NCBI GenBank assembly: GCA_012845835.1
Contig: JABAKD010000016.1
Location: forward strand, 15,455,625-15,519,624
Direction of reading: 5' to 3'
DNA: 64,000 bases
Source of the DNA: Undaria pinnatifida
Taxonomy: Eukaryota; Sar; Phaeophyceae; Laminariales; Alariaceae
The notes under the pieces are model-generated. The model was not told where the DNA came from. It ran no database searches and worked only from the letters and a program-made list of their open reading frames with translations. This document shows positions 47,301 through 59,131 of this stretch, one piece after another. The first letter of the stretch is position 1. The number at the start of each line of letters is the position of its first letter. Position numbers and translations under genes: made by a program.

Positions 47301-50252
47301 GTGATATTTCTGTCTGATTTTTTTCGAGTTTTGAGGCTCCAGAAATTGCTGAACGAGGAATAAGGGACGCCCACTATGGCTTCTGATTTTTGGAAAGTGG
47401 TTTTACGCTGAATTGGTTGGTTTTGTTTTCCCGTGTGTCTATATTTGAATCTCTAGGGCGACGTTAGGTCGCCACCGCCTCTGCTACTGTTGCTGCTGCT
47501 GTGCTGCTGGTGTGGTGCTGCTGTGATGGTGGTGATGGTGCTGTTGCTGCTGTGCTGCTGACGCGTTTGTGCGAGGACGAAGCTCTCTCTCGCACACAAC
47601 AAAGCGCGGTATGCTTGTAGTAGGTGTGCGTGATCATTGGTTGTCGGTGATGGATGGCGTGCGCAGCAGACATATATCATACCAGTACCAGGTACAGACC
47701 AGGCAGTGGTGACATGTGATACTTGGTACCAGTTTCTGGTAGTATCCAAAAGTATATAATCCCAGTTCAGACAGGGTTGGAGAGTTACTATTTCTGGGCT
47801 ATATTTCTGGGCTCAGAAATCACAGGATCCGCTTATTTCTGGCCCCGGTTATTTCTGAACCCAGAAATTTCCTGTTTCATAATAGTGTCGGAGATCCGCG
47901 GTAAAGAGAGAAATAATCACTCAAATTTCCCATAATAGTTGGTCTAAAATACCAAAAAAAAAGACGGAACAAAAAAGGGAATGAAAAAAAAGAAAGAAAG
48001 AAAAAACAAGAGTCACCTGGCGCCCAGCTCTCGCAGCATGATCCTCTTAAGCTCCGCCTGATTCCGAGACAAGACCCCTGACGCTCCGTTCACCCCCTTC
48101 ACCGCCTGCTGGTACTCGTCCAGCACCGTGTCTACCACTCCGTCGCACAGCTCCCCGAAGTCGGTGTTCAGCTCGGTAAACGCTGATCCCATGCGTCCCA
48201 CGAGCGACTGCAGGCCGGTGGGGGGAGGGGGGTAGAGGAGCAAAACAACAAGAGCGAAATGCTGCATCTATGGAGAGAAGTTGTTGTTGTTGATGTTGTT
48301 GTTGGTAATGCTGCTGCGCGCTCACAGTGTGGTTGAGAAGACCAAAGTTACAATTCGTTGTCGGTATTCTTGGGTCCGAAGAGAGTTAACCCACTGTGTC
48401 GAGGGGCGCGATCAAAAACCCCGTGCTCACCTGAAAGCTGGACACGCCCCTCGCCGCCGCGGCGCCCGCGACAAAGGCCGCCGTAAGCGCCTTGCCACCG
48501 ACAGACTCCGTCGACGGTCCTGCGTACGAAGAAACCTGTAAGGGGGGGGTAGGGTAGGGTAAGGGAGGGCAGGGTAGAGGGTCGGGGGAGGGGGGGGGGC
48601 GTAGGGGAGGATAGGGAGACGGGGGGGGGCGGGAGGGGGGGGGGGGAGTATGGGGGTTGATCGCATGCGGCCTCTATCCAGGCATACGGAGGAAAGGGGG
48701 ATTATTCAGTCCAACGCAGTGGTTTGTGCGTACCCGTCAAGGACGCCATGGACCGAGTTGCGACATGGAAACAACTTGGCTATCTGCGTGCCTAGCCTCG
48801 CCGGGGTTAGATAACCTCCCTCCCGCCTTGCACGAGGGCACCTCGCCGCGACAGCATTGTCGAGTTAACAGCATATATTCGGGGAGCGACAGCAAAACGC
48901 CACAAAAATGTAGTCATCGGTACGGCTTATACTCTTAACGTTGAGCTGAACTGCCAAGCACTACAAAAAAAAAAAAAAGAGAGGTATCAACCAGTACTCC
49001 CAGGCAATCGCTAGAATGTCTTGTGAATACAGCTCAATACGGAAGCTCTTCGGCTGCTCTTGCGATAGTCTCTTTGTCATTGCCACTATGGAACGCTTGA
49101 TCGATTGCTCGCTTTCGTTCATCGCCCCCCCCTGTCCCCCGTCCCCCCCGTGCTAAGGCGACCTCTTTCTTCCTTTCTGTGTGCTTCTGCCGCCCTCTTG
49201 CTATTGCTATCGCAGAACGCTTACTCGATACCCGTTAATCGCCCCACCCTAAAGGGACGTGTGGTAGATGGCCATTAACCGACTACGACTTAGGCAAGCA
49301 ACAAACGAGTACATCCCCTTCCATCGCACCCCTCCCCGCGAGCTAAAGCAGCCTTCCTTCCCGTCTGCGGGTCTGCTGTTCTGTTGCCCCAACACGTGTT
49401 TCACACCTGGCACCGTTCTTCGCCATTGTCACTACCACTGCGTGCTAGCTCGAGTGCTCGCTACCGCCTCCCGTCCCCCGCCTTCCCGCGTGCATAGCCC
49501 CTGTAGAGCCCCCAAATCCCCCGTATATTAATTCTAATTTGTCTCCAAAAATGAGTTTCCAGTCGTGAGGCGCTACGCGCCCCCCCCCCCCCCCCGGTGC
49601 CGAAGTCCGTCTTACGAGCGGATCTTGGAAGGATGCAGTTCACCCTTCATGCGACTCGCCGAACACCTCACGGCGCTTCGCGCTTGGTGCAAGCAATGTC
49701 TGCCTGGTTGGTGAAAACCCGACGTGCTCCGTCCCGGCATAGTAGGGATGCGAGGGTCTATGGTCATACGACCACCGCCATGCACAAACTGAATACCCCC
49801 CCCCCCCCCCCGTCCCCCCCCCCCGTCCCCCGTCCCCTAGCTTGCTCCGTCCCGGCATTGTAGGTATGCGAGGGTCTAATGGCTACGGTCATACGATTAC
49901 GGCCATGCATGAATATCGAGTACACCCCCCCCCCGTTCCCCTTCTGCGTGTGTAGACTGTTCTGTTGCCCCCTCCCTGCTCACCTGCTGCAGGAGTCGGG
50001 CGACCTCTGCCGCCGAGGTGGCCGCCTCTCCCTCCGTCACGCTGGTCTTCAGCTTCCCGACCTCCAACAAGTACTGGTCGCTCGCGAAGCTGTGGTGCGG
50101 TAGGCACGATACCTTCACTTCCAGCACGTCTTCTAGAGAGGCATCCAAGAAGCCCTGCAAGGTAAAATGTTGGTTGGTTTCCCATGGTTGGTCGATTGAT
50201 TGATTGGTTGATTGATTGATTGGTTATTATTATTGATTGGTTGATTGATTGA

Positions 50253-50312
<60 letters not shown>

Positions 50313-50348
50313 GTTGATGGATCGATTGATTGATTTGGTTGATGGATG

Positions 50349-50381
<33 letters not shown>

Positions 50382-53300
50382 GTTGATTGATTTGATGGTT
50401 GGTTGGTTGATTTGATGGTTGTTTGATCGATTGATTGGTTGATTGATTGACTGATTTCTATTGATTTTGATCGTTCGATTAATTGATATAATCAGGGTGT
50501 TTGCGATTTCCAACTTCTATTGGGTTGGCAGAAAATGTAAAAACAGCATTGAAACTAGCGAAGGCCATATTAACCCAAGGCCAACCAACCCACAACAAAA
50601 AAATAGATTCAAAAAAAAAAACGGGGAAAAACGTACTTCCTAACTTCCGTACAATTTGTGCAACTGTGTATTAACAACCATATCGTAGGTTTAGTTCACA
50701 AACTCCGTATCACAAATGAAATATAGATGCACCACGCAGCTTGCAAAGTTGAGTTGCAACCATTCAATCGGTCTTACTCACAGCTGACGTTTTCAATTTT
50801 GGATAAAAACAATGTTTTCCGCTGATTTTTCGTGGGTTGGGTGGGCCTCGAATTGTGACATTCAACGGGTTTCAATACTATTATTACGTAATTTTCTACC
50901 CAACCAACTCCTACGCAACCAACGTTGGTACATCGCAAACATCCTGTTTGATTGGTTGGCATGGTTGTTTGATTGGTTGGTATGGTTGATTGATCGGTCG
51001 TTTGGTGGTTGGACGGTTGTTTGGTTGGTCTGTTCGTGGGTTGGTTGGTTGGTTGTTCGGTTTGTGGGTTGTTTGGTCGGTTGCTTCGATCGTTCGGCCG
51101 GAAGAGTTCACAACAAATATTCGACAAAGCGACAAGCGACAAACGTCAAACAACCGAACAGAAAAAACGTGGAAAAAACACGACGGAAGCCAGGCCAGAA
51201 CGAACGTCCAAGGAAAGCAACAAACAACCAACACACGAAAAAACAAATAACTAATACAACAACCAAATCAAACGAGCACCCCAAGCATACTTCAACGAAG
51301 TGGTACTTCCTTGATTTTTACATTTTCCAGGTCATTTTGGAGGGAAAATTATCGTTCGGGAATTTTTTGGGGCGCGGGGAAAGTTGAAGAGCCCTATATA
51401 CGATACTTTAACCACAACCATGCTCGCGCGCACTGGAACCGTACCTCGGGCTTGACGGCGGCCGCCCATACGGCCTTCAGCCGCTCCCCCACCGCCTCCT
51501 CCAGCTCCGCCTCCATACCGTCCTCGCAGTCGCGGATCGCAATCACGAGCATTTTCTGCTGCTCGGGGTCTACAACTCCGTCCTCGTACAGCGCTAGGAG
51601 TTCCTCAAGCGCAGGCTGTAAATAAACAAGGGGACGTGAAACGACCATGGGAGTAGGGGTGGGGGTGGGGGGGGGTGTTAGAGGTGTGCCGACAGCTATC
51701 GCCCAGCCCTGCCAACGTACATGATAATTCCTGTGGTACACGAGGCCTATATTTGATCATGTGGAGGGGGGGGGGTTCTCGATATTCGTGCATGGCCGTG
51801 GTCGAATGACCAAGATCCTCGCATCCCAACAATGACGGGACGGAGCACATCGGGTTTTCACCGACCAGGCAGACATTGCTTGCATCAAGCGCGAAGCGCC
51901 GTGAGGTGTTCAGCGAGTCGCATGAAGGGTGAGCTTCATCCTACTAATAACCGCTTGTGAGGCGGACTAGCATGCGGGGGGGGGGGGGGGGAGAGTGCAA
52001 GCGAAGGGCTTTAATTCAAGTAAACAAGGGGACATGAAATGTTCGAAGCCAAAGGAATCGAGGAGCGGGGGGGAAGAGAAGTCCCGACCGCTGCACCAGC
52101 CCTGCCGGCCTACGTTGCGAAATGCACATTGTAACTACCGTAGCGCTGTACAAGGTACACAGGACCTGTGGGCTACGACAATGAACCTTGCCCAGCGATC
52201 ATTAATTTGATTAAAAGCTTGGCAGTGTATCCCAGCAAGTAGCCGGCCAGACGGACAGACGGACACATTTTCATCGGACACGTTTCGAGTTTCCACGATA
52301 GAGGGCACAAGTAAGCTGCGGAATAAACGACAGCTGTCATAGCACAGGATCATCCAGCGAGAGCATACCGGCCGGGTTCTTCGCTGCTCAAAATCCAGGC
52401 AACAAGTCCAAGCAAAAAGCAAAATACAAAAGACGTCTTTGAGGCCGTTCTTATCGGAGATGTGAATTTCCTAGATTTCTTCTGTTTTTTTCCAGGATTT
52501 CCATGGGAAAACGTTTGCATTATCATCGAGCGCAGGGTTGTTTGTCATTTTTTCATTCCTGATTTTGAAAGTCGAGCCATAAAGCGAGACCGCCACCACC
52601 CACACCAGAAGTCACGCGCGTCGTCACACAGCAAGCATGAGCGAACATCCCGGAAGACCGCAGAGGACAGCGCCCAGGCCACGTAGATTCGTGCAATCCG
52701 GCGACAGCAGCCCCCCTGGTGTCAGGAACATGCCGAGCACGGCGAGGACACCAGCGATAGCCTTCTTCATGTTTCTGCGCCTCGTGGATAATTGGGAAGG
52801 AATAATCGTTGTTTCGTCCGACTCGAGGATGAGTCTTCCCGAGGCCCAGGCCGCTTCCTTTCATCGGCCACAATGTTGGACCACCCTGGTCAACGTTTAA
52901 AGCTACCCGATGGTCCCAGCGCTGAGCCACGGCGCTTGTCGGAGCACTGCTTCGAAATATGGAAATCGACGACGGGCCTAATTTGTGATTGTTTGTGATT
53001 GTTACTTCTCCATATACTTGGGGGCTGAAGAATTTCACAAATTATGACAGAACGCCTCCGTATTTTAAGACACAATTTCACAAATATGGAAATTTAGGAA
53101 ATTTTAGGAAATTTAAGACAAAAAAAGGTCTCCGATAATAACGGCCCTTAGTGATGAGGACCATGGCATGGACGCACTGGCCGTTTGGGTTGGCATGATC
53201 ACCAACTTCGGCATGGTGCCACTTCTCGTAGTTCCTTTGCGCTGTTATCTGCGTGTGCGTTGTGTCTGTCCGTCTGTGATAGTCTGGACGCGACGTCTGT

Positions 53301-54758
53301 CTGTCTTTCCGTCTGTCCGTCTCTATGTAACGTTACGGTTGTCTGTTTGTCTCGTCTGTCTGTGCGCTGCCATCTGCAGCACGTCGTGTTTGTGTTAATT
53401 ATCAAGGCTGTCTGTCTGTCAGTCACGTACGCCTTGTCTGACTGTCCGTCTGCATCTGTCCGTCCGCCCGTCTGCCAGTCAGTCCGTCGGCCTGTATTGT
53501 CTGCCTGCCTGCTTGTCTATCTGTCTTCACGTCTATCTGTCTGTTTGCCTGGTTGCACCGGAGGAGTCTGCTGGCATTTCAAACACAAAGCAGCAGTGTC
53601 CATACCAGCTAAAACATACCAGGTACTACGTTTATTTTGTGCTGCATCGCGATTCGCACTGCCATGTGCGGTGTACAACGTACAAAAGCGCCGCATTCGG
53701 GTCGACGTTCACATCAACACACCAATTGCACCTCGTACGCACCACAGGTATAGAAGCATCTCGGCTGCTTTTTCAAAACACGATAGATATATAGAACCTG
53801 TGGACATAAAACCTGTGGACCAGTCATACTCGTACTGCTGCTTACTTCGATGTGTGCGAACTCCATGCGTAAGTTGATGTGCCATGTATACTGCTGCTGC
53901 CTGTACATGGCGTGCAGCTTTGTGGGTCTGGCAAGACGAGGTGCAAGCAAGCACAAGCTCTACTGGTAGCCTACAGGCAACGGGCAGCAGCGTGAGCAGA
54001 TGGCAAAGAACATAGACTCCACTTAAGTCTACAACTGCGTCCACGACGCCTACGAATACCGGTATCACTGTGGCTAAGCAACACTGGCTATCATGCTACT
54101 GCTGTACCAAACCAGTACGCCATACCGCGGCGCGTTGCCGTGCTAGGGAGGAAGGTGCTTGACGCTGAGCTTGTTCTAGATAATTGGGTTATCATTATTG
54201 TCTACCAGGTAGGATAAAGTACAGAATGGAAGTCGGGAAACTCGCGGGAAAGAGGCTGCCGATGGGTAAAGACTTCCCACCAGGTACGCATCATACCTGA
54301 ACCTCAGAGAGAGCGTCGGGCCGGTTGAGGTCGTGCACAAGCACATTGTAGATCGTAGCATCCGAGACAGCCAGAGAGACCATCGACTGCCCAGCACCCA
54401 CTTCGAAGTCGTTCGTCCCCGGAACGCTCGCCGCGCTGCTCCTTGCTTCGAGTAGAGCGAGGCCCGCGGGAGCCTCCCCTCCCCCAAACATGGACCTCAT
54501 GAGAGTCGACTTTCCCGACCCTTGCGCACCGACGCAGGAGACTGTTCGGACGGGCGACTCGCCGCACTCCTTGAGGGTGGCCACGATGTCCCCTCCCGCA
54601 AAGGCCATCGGCATGGCGCTGGAGGAGACCTCTCCGATGAGCGAGAGCAAGCTAATTGCCATTGTTAAGGCAGCAGTTGTGGTTGATGCTTTAGCACCGC
54701 ATGTAGTCGTCCTAACCGCACGCTGCGTTTTTACGGCCGTCATACTGCACCCCGACAC
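44304..54758 (-). CDS. RHD3/Sey1/atlastin-like dynamin-superfamily GTPase, short and divergent (9 exons)
   Basis: Exons on the minus strand: 54758-54297, 51615-51445, 50154-49984, 48535-48431, 48207-48017, 46434-46320, 45904-45770, 45125-44910 and 44420-44304 (TAA). All have GT..AG borders and matching phases; the total of 1683 nt codes for 560 residues. Residues 77-84 are the P-loop GAQGSGKS. SLAVSDATIYNVLVHDLNR (from about 128) matches the RHD3 stretch LFALAVSDV..NMW..DIGR; IAIRDCED supplies the family's RD guanine motif (182-183); LKAVWAAAVKPE and LEDVLEVKVSCLPHHSF follow the RHD3 order. Residues 27-44 are hydrophobic after a basic start, like a signal peptide. Oddities: about 30 residues between P-loop and GTND are missing, including the switch-I Thr and the DxEG motif, and no C-terminal membrane hairpin is visible, so it may be a soluble or inactive GTPase. 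RHD3-type proteins (usually 750-860 residues) fuse ER tubules. The intron-1 junction (2.7 kb) rests on phase and alignment only. Confidence 0.8.
45995..46100. repeat. Tandem repeat, ~25-bp unit, in GTPase intron 6
   Basis: About four units of AGCACAGCACAATACGGAGC. Confidence 0.9.
46150..46270 (+). repeat. SINE body fragment, copy 3 (GTPase intron 6)
   Basis: Its reverse complement matches CAGCTTCTGGACAA, CCAGGTGTCGTC and ATCGCGCA of the SINE at 26433. The tRNA-like head is missing, so it is truncated. Confidence 0.5.
47476..47565. repeat. CTG/GTG imperfect microsatellite in GTPase intron 5
   Basis: Imperfect TGCTGCTGCTGTGCTGCTGG-type repeats. Confidence 0.8.
47783..47880. repeat. Array of ATTTCTGGG motifs in both orientations
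   Basis: TATTTCTGGGCT occurs twice, then GGGCTCAGAAATC, TTATTTCTGGCCCC and a palindrome ATTTCTGAACCCAGAAAT, all within 100 bases of GTPase intron 5. Confidence 0.7.
48536..49983 (-). other. GTPase intron 3
   Basis: It has G- and C-rich homopolymer patches (about 48,545-48,655, 49,578-49,596 and 49,795-49,835). Two imperfect copies of GCTCCGTCCCGGCAT.GTAGG and ATGCGAGGGTCTA lie near 49,727-49,760 and 49,845-49,880. No coding sequence was recognised. Confidence 0.5.
50170..50465 (+). repeat. (GATT)n microsatellite in GTPase intron 2
   Basis: About 290 bases of GATTGATTGGTT-type repeats. Long frames across it on either strand are repeat effects. Confidence 0.95.
50940..51095 (+). repeat. Degenerate GGTT-rich repeat in GTPase intron 2
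   Basis: TTGGTTGGTTGG and TGGTTGTTTGGTTGG variants over about 150 bases. Confidence 0.75.
51616..54296 (-). other. GTPase intron 1 (2.7 kb)
   Basis: It contains the CTGT/CGTC repeat at 53260-53560 and AT-rich TTTAGGAAATTT repeats near 53,090. A 48-codon signal-peptide-like frame lies on the minus strand at 52770-52624 (MKKAIAGVLAVLGMFL..); without more support I do not call it a gene. No exon filling the gap between P-loop and switch motifs was found here. Confidence 0.5.
53260..53560 (+). repeat. CTGT/CGTC tetranucleotide-type repeat
   Basis: Imperfect GTCTGTCTGTCCGTC runs over about 300 bases. Confidence 0.85.
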
Positions 54759-55984
54759 CTAGCGCCGCCGGAGAGCTCCAGTGTGGATGTTGTCCGTCCA
54801 CGCTCTGCTCCAGACAGCCCTGCCGACGTATTGCGCTACCAGATGCAAGCTTAAAGCTGTCGCTCTCGAGCAGGACAAGGCCAGCCTGCTTCGTTCAGGC
54901 TATCGCTCTCCCAGACCTACACGTGCCCATAACGCCTCCACGGGATCAGGGGATAGGGGACGTTTGCGGCGAATCCTGTGCCGGTTTGACATCAACCCAC
55001 AAGTTTCAGGAATCGAGTTCCCACAACGCCAACAACCCGCAAGCCGCAATTTTTAGCAAGCAGCGGTGCGTCGCGTGACGGCAATCTTGCCCCTTGACGA
55101 ACAGTCGTAAATGATCTTCTCCAAACACTAAACTTGTGAAAGAAAGGCCAATACGATATATTTGCCCGCATCTAAAGAGTAGCCAGAGAAACAGAACCCA
55201 AGGGCTAACCCTCAACCAAGAGCCACAGGCCGTACTCGTAGAAACAATAATACATGGCTGTATAACGCTTCCTTATATTTACACCTCACGACGTGGGGTG
55301 GAAGGCGGGGGGAAGGGGATAGGCAGGGAAGACATCGGGACATCATGATGAACACGGACTACTGGGCTAGGTGAGCCAGTCAGGGCACCGGTTTTCGCGT
55401 TTTCGTACGTTTGTAGCAAGGAAAGCAAAAGCCTCAAAATTAAAAACGTTTCCGGCTGCAACGGCAGAGCGTAGAGCTGGCGCCTCGGGACGAGAGCTGG
55501 GATCAGAAGAGAAGGGGGGCAACGGAGACATTGGTCTTTTTTTACGTTACAAATGCCCATCTCGGAGAATTAACGCACCACCCGCGCGTACCCATCGTAA
55601 AAAATATCAGGTGGTACCAGGTACAACCTATCTACGCCAAACGAAGTATGACTAGACTAACTAACCAAGTAACGTAAGTGAGCGCGGGTACACCAAGCGT
55701 TCCTTTCAAAACACTGACGATTTGCACTTCTCCCCCTCGTGCTCAATGGTGGTGACATGACATGACCACGCCACCTCGCCTGTTGCATTTTGCCATGTGT
55801 ATCTCTTTCTTATAATTAGCGATGTCAGAGCCCCACACCGGCACGGTGAAATCATGGTAATTACATGGTTGTACCTATCGATTGAAGTATTCCATCTTGC
55901 GATCCATAATGTACAATAACAAATTACTTAGCTATAACATCAAATCTGCCAGAATAATACAGTAAACAATACCAGGCAGGTGAT
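54759..55984. other. Intergenic, upstream of the GTPase gene
   Basis: The first few hundred bases should hold the GTPase promoter. No TATA box or other clear motif was identified, and no open frame looks genuine. Confidence 0.4.
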
Positions 55985-57745
55985 ATAAAGGGATGTAGTT
56001 TTGCTACAACAGTCAGATTTGTCCCCTTCAAGGATTTATAGTTTCAGCGCACATGCATGTTGAAGTGTCCCGCCCGCCCCCCGCCCCTCGCCTCCCCCGA
56101 TCCCTCTAATTATTCAAACGCCCCACCTGAAATCTAAATCTGCCAGAGTAGTGTGTGTGTGTGTGTTCTTCACATTAAACCGTTCTTCTACTCGTCGACA
56201 TCCAGCACACCCAGTGTCCGTACTGATTCTTCACCCTAGAAAGATCAGCTCTGTGGTCACAAGCTACGACACAGAGATAATGCATCGTAATGCATTCGAC
56301 AACGCAATGTCATGCCCTAGTACTGGGTACGACAGGCACAACATACATACGTCAGCAACAGAAATACATTGGAAGAGAGAATACGAAATAAACAAAAAAA
56401 AAAAAAAAACAAAAAAAAAATAATAATAAGAAAACAAATAAAAACAAAGATAAAAATAAAACAAAAATGAAACAAACAAAATGAAGGGGAAATCGAAGAA
56501 ACAACCCAACCGGAAAGGAGAGCCAAAGCTCGGAAAAGAAACATAATAAAATAAAATAAAATAAAGTAAAGTAAAACCAAAATAAGATAATCCGAACACG
56601 AGCCAAAAACCTGGACACGCAAGGAGGGAACAAAGGGGAGAAAAAAATACCCCAGAAAAAGAAGAAAAGTGCTACGTACCTACTAGTCGGCCTGGTACCT
56701 TGCTACTCTGTCTGCCATCTCCTTCCTGCCTTCGTCCACCGCGGTCTCCCTTCTATTCCTCCTGTTGCCCCCCCTGCCCCCACTCCCTTGGAGTAGTAAA
56801 CACTACCAGCCAGCTGATATCACCTCATCATCTTTCTAGCCATCCATGCCGTAGCTCCAATTCATTTCCGCCGCCCCCCCCTTTTTTCCCCGTTCCCTCT
56901 TGTTCAAACGACCCAACCTAAAATCGAAATCGACCAGAGTAATAAACACTTCTACGCAATTGATATCACGTCATTATATTTCTATCCATCCATGACGTAG
57001 CTTTAGTTCATCCCCCCCCCCCCCCCGCCAACGCCCCCCCCCCACCCAACACCCCCTCCATCCCCACCACCCGCACGATCGCCTAGACCTAGCACCACGC
57101 GTACAGCGAGCCCCTAAACATACGCGACCTAAACCTGTTAAAAACCCTTCCCCCCCAACCCCCTCCCCCCCCTTTTTTTTCCCCCACTCCCTCTTGCTCA
57201 AACGCCCCACCTAACATCGAAACCACCTCATTACCTTTCTAGAGCCATCCATGCCGCTGCTCCAATTCATCCCTCCCCCCCAACGCCCCCTCCTTCCCCA
57301 CCACCCGCACCATCACCTAGACCTAGCACCACGCGTATAGCAAACCCCTACATCTATGCGACCTAAAGCTGTTAAAAAACCTTTTGCCCCCCCCCGCCCC
57401 TTCCCGCCCCACCCTCTCGAACACTCCGCCCTCTCACTGGTCGTACGACACAATATATACATAATAAACTAGTGCATTCCTTCCAAAACAGTCAGATTTA
57501 TCCCCTTAAAGGGTTTATAGTTTCCACGCACATTTTGAGTTGCCCGCCCATCCCCCCCCCCCCCTCCCCCCCGCTCCCTCTTGTTCAAACCCATACCCCC
57601 ACGCTCTTAAAAACTCCGCCCTCCCTTCACCGGTTATACGACTTGCAGGATTCACTTGATAAACTGATGCATTTCCTTCCACAGCTGTCAGATTTTGTCC
57701 CCCTCAAAAACGGGTTTTATAGTTTCCTCGCACAGACTGACTAAC
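55985..57745 (+). repeat. C-rich degenerate tandem-repeat region
   Basis: Blocks like AACAGTCAGATTT.TCCCC, GGGTTTATAGTTTCC, a long C run, CTCCCTCTTGTTCAAAC and CACCTAA.ATCGAAA recur at about 56,007, 56,820, 56,950, 57,190, 57,490 and 57,680. A long A-rich patch lies at 56,390-56,580. No gene was recognised. Confidence 0.65.
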
Positions 57746-58760
57746 ATCACCCTGTTGACCCTGATAGCTACACTGTAGTTCCAAGGGGGAGTCGCCGACC
57801 TATATCCTTAATGAGGACACACAACCCGTAATACGCGCGATCGGAGTATCACACACAGCTTGCAAAGATGAGTTTCGGCAAAATATTCGATCTCACAGCT
57901 GGAGTGTATTTTTTTTATATATACAAGCGCTCCGCTCCGCGGGCGGCTGACGTCGCCCGCTACGCTCGCGCAAGGAAGATTGCAACTACATGTAAAGGGG
58001 GCAGAGAGAAGAGGCCCATGATTAAGGTGCAACTAGCGATTTGATAATGCCAGGAGCTACTTGTGCGGAGCTGATTGCCCTATCTGTGCTGTGGTGTTTG
58101 TTGGCGATGTCACGTTCTGATCGGCAGAAGTACGGGTGTAATTTGCGAAGAAAAAATTGCGAAGAGAACCGAGATTGAGAACAAAATCAACGACGAAAGC
58201 AAAAAGACGAGTACAAGCACGTACGACCGGTACCTGGTACCTAGTACTTCGCCTAATACCTGGTCGTGTACTCTGTGTGGTTATAACAAAAGCACAGGAC
58301 TCCGCTCCGCGGGCGGCTGACGCCGCCCGCTACGCTCGCGCACGGAAGAATGCAACTGAAACATATGTAAAGGGGGCGGGAAGAAGAGGCAGGCGATTAT
58401 TTGGTGCGAATATTGAATTGATAATAATGCCAAGAGTTGCTTGTGCAGAGCTAATTGCCCTTCGCTGCGCTGTGTGCTTGTTCATGTCACGTTCTGAACG
58501 ACAGTACGTATGCTATTTGCGGGGGAGGGGGGGGGGGGGGCATGGGTACCGAGAGAGGACAATCAACTGAAGAAAGCAAAAAGACGAGTACACAACGCGT
58601 ACATAACCTGGTACCTGTATCATACCTGGTACTACTACAGTAACTGCTATATGTTCAAAAGAACGTACAGCGCCGCACAACACAGCACCGCAAAACGAAG
58701 GGCAGGGCACGGCACCACACTGCGCTGCGCTGTGCTGCTGAGCTATATATAGCCGGGCTG

Positions 58761-58844
58761 TGTTAAGGTATTAATGGGGTATTAGTCCGTTTGACCACTT
58801 GCAAAAGGTTAACCAATAGCTTACCCAAACTAAGCCTTCTAACA
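58761..58844 (-). repeat. TRIM 3' LTR (84 bp)
   Basis: TGTTAAGGTATTA..CTTCTAACA; differs from its partner at one or two positions (AATGGGG / AGTGGGG). Confidence 0.93.
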
Positions 58845-59047
58845 CTCTCCCCCCCTGAAACGGCGGGATAGCAGGTCGGCCGGATATACGGGCGGACCTG
58901 TCAATATATCCAAGCCGTTTCATTCCCTGGGGTACCAGGAAGAGTATTTTTCAAGTTCGCCATGGGGAAATCTGAAGAAGTTTATTATGGTGGATGTGGG
59001 GATCGAACCCACGACCCAAAAACCCATGGTCTGTCGACGACGCCATT

Positions 59048-59131
59048 TGTTAAGGTATTAGTGGGGTATTAGTCCGTTTGACCACTTGCAAAAGGTTAAC
59101 CAATAGCTTACCCAAACTAAGCCTTCTAACA
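59048..59131 (-). repeat. TRIM 5' LTR (84 bp)
   Basis: It is the direct repeat of 58761-58844, followed by the GCTG target duplication. Confidence 0.93.

Larger units (their letters stand above)
58761..59131 (-). mobile_element. 371-bp TRIM-type LTR retrotransposon with tRNA-like interior
   Basis: Identical-length 84-bp LTRs (58761-58844 and 59048-59131), TGTTA..TAACA, flank 203 bp. The target duplication is GCTG (58757-58760 and 59132-59135); the two other R copies keep the empty site. A purine tract (minus-strand GGGGGGGAGAG) abuts the left LTR, so it reads on the minus strand. Just inside the 5' LTR, the minus strand has AATGGCGTCGTCGACAGACC, then a tRNA-like 3' half: T arm GTGGG-TTCGATC-CCCAC and ATCCACCA with its CCA. 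There is no coding capacity; it must rely on another element's proteins. Confidence 0.93.

Noticed and set aside
52624-52770. 48-codon minus-strand frame with a signal-peptide-like start
   Set aside because: It is short, lies within GTPase intron 1, has no neighbouring exon or homologue I know, and could arise by chance.
58985-59045. Possible tRNA gene
   Set aside because: Only the T arm and the 3' acceptor side are convincing; the anticodon stem does not pair and the 5' half is absent. It is the interior of the TRIM element.
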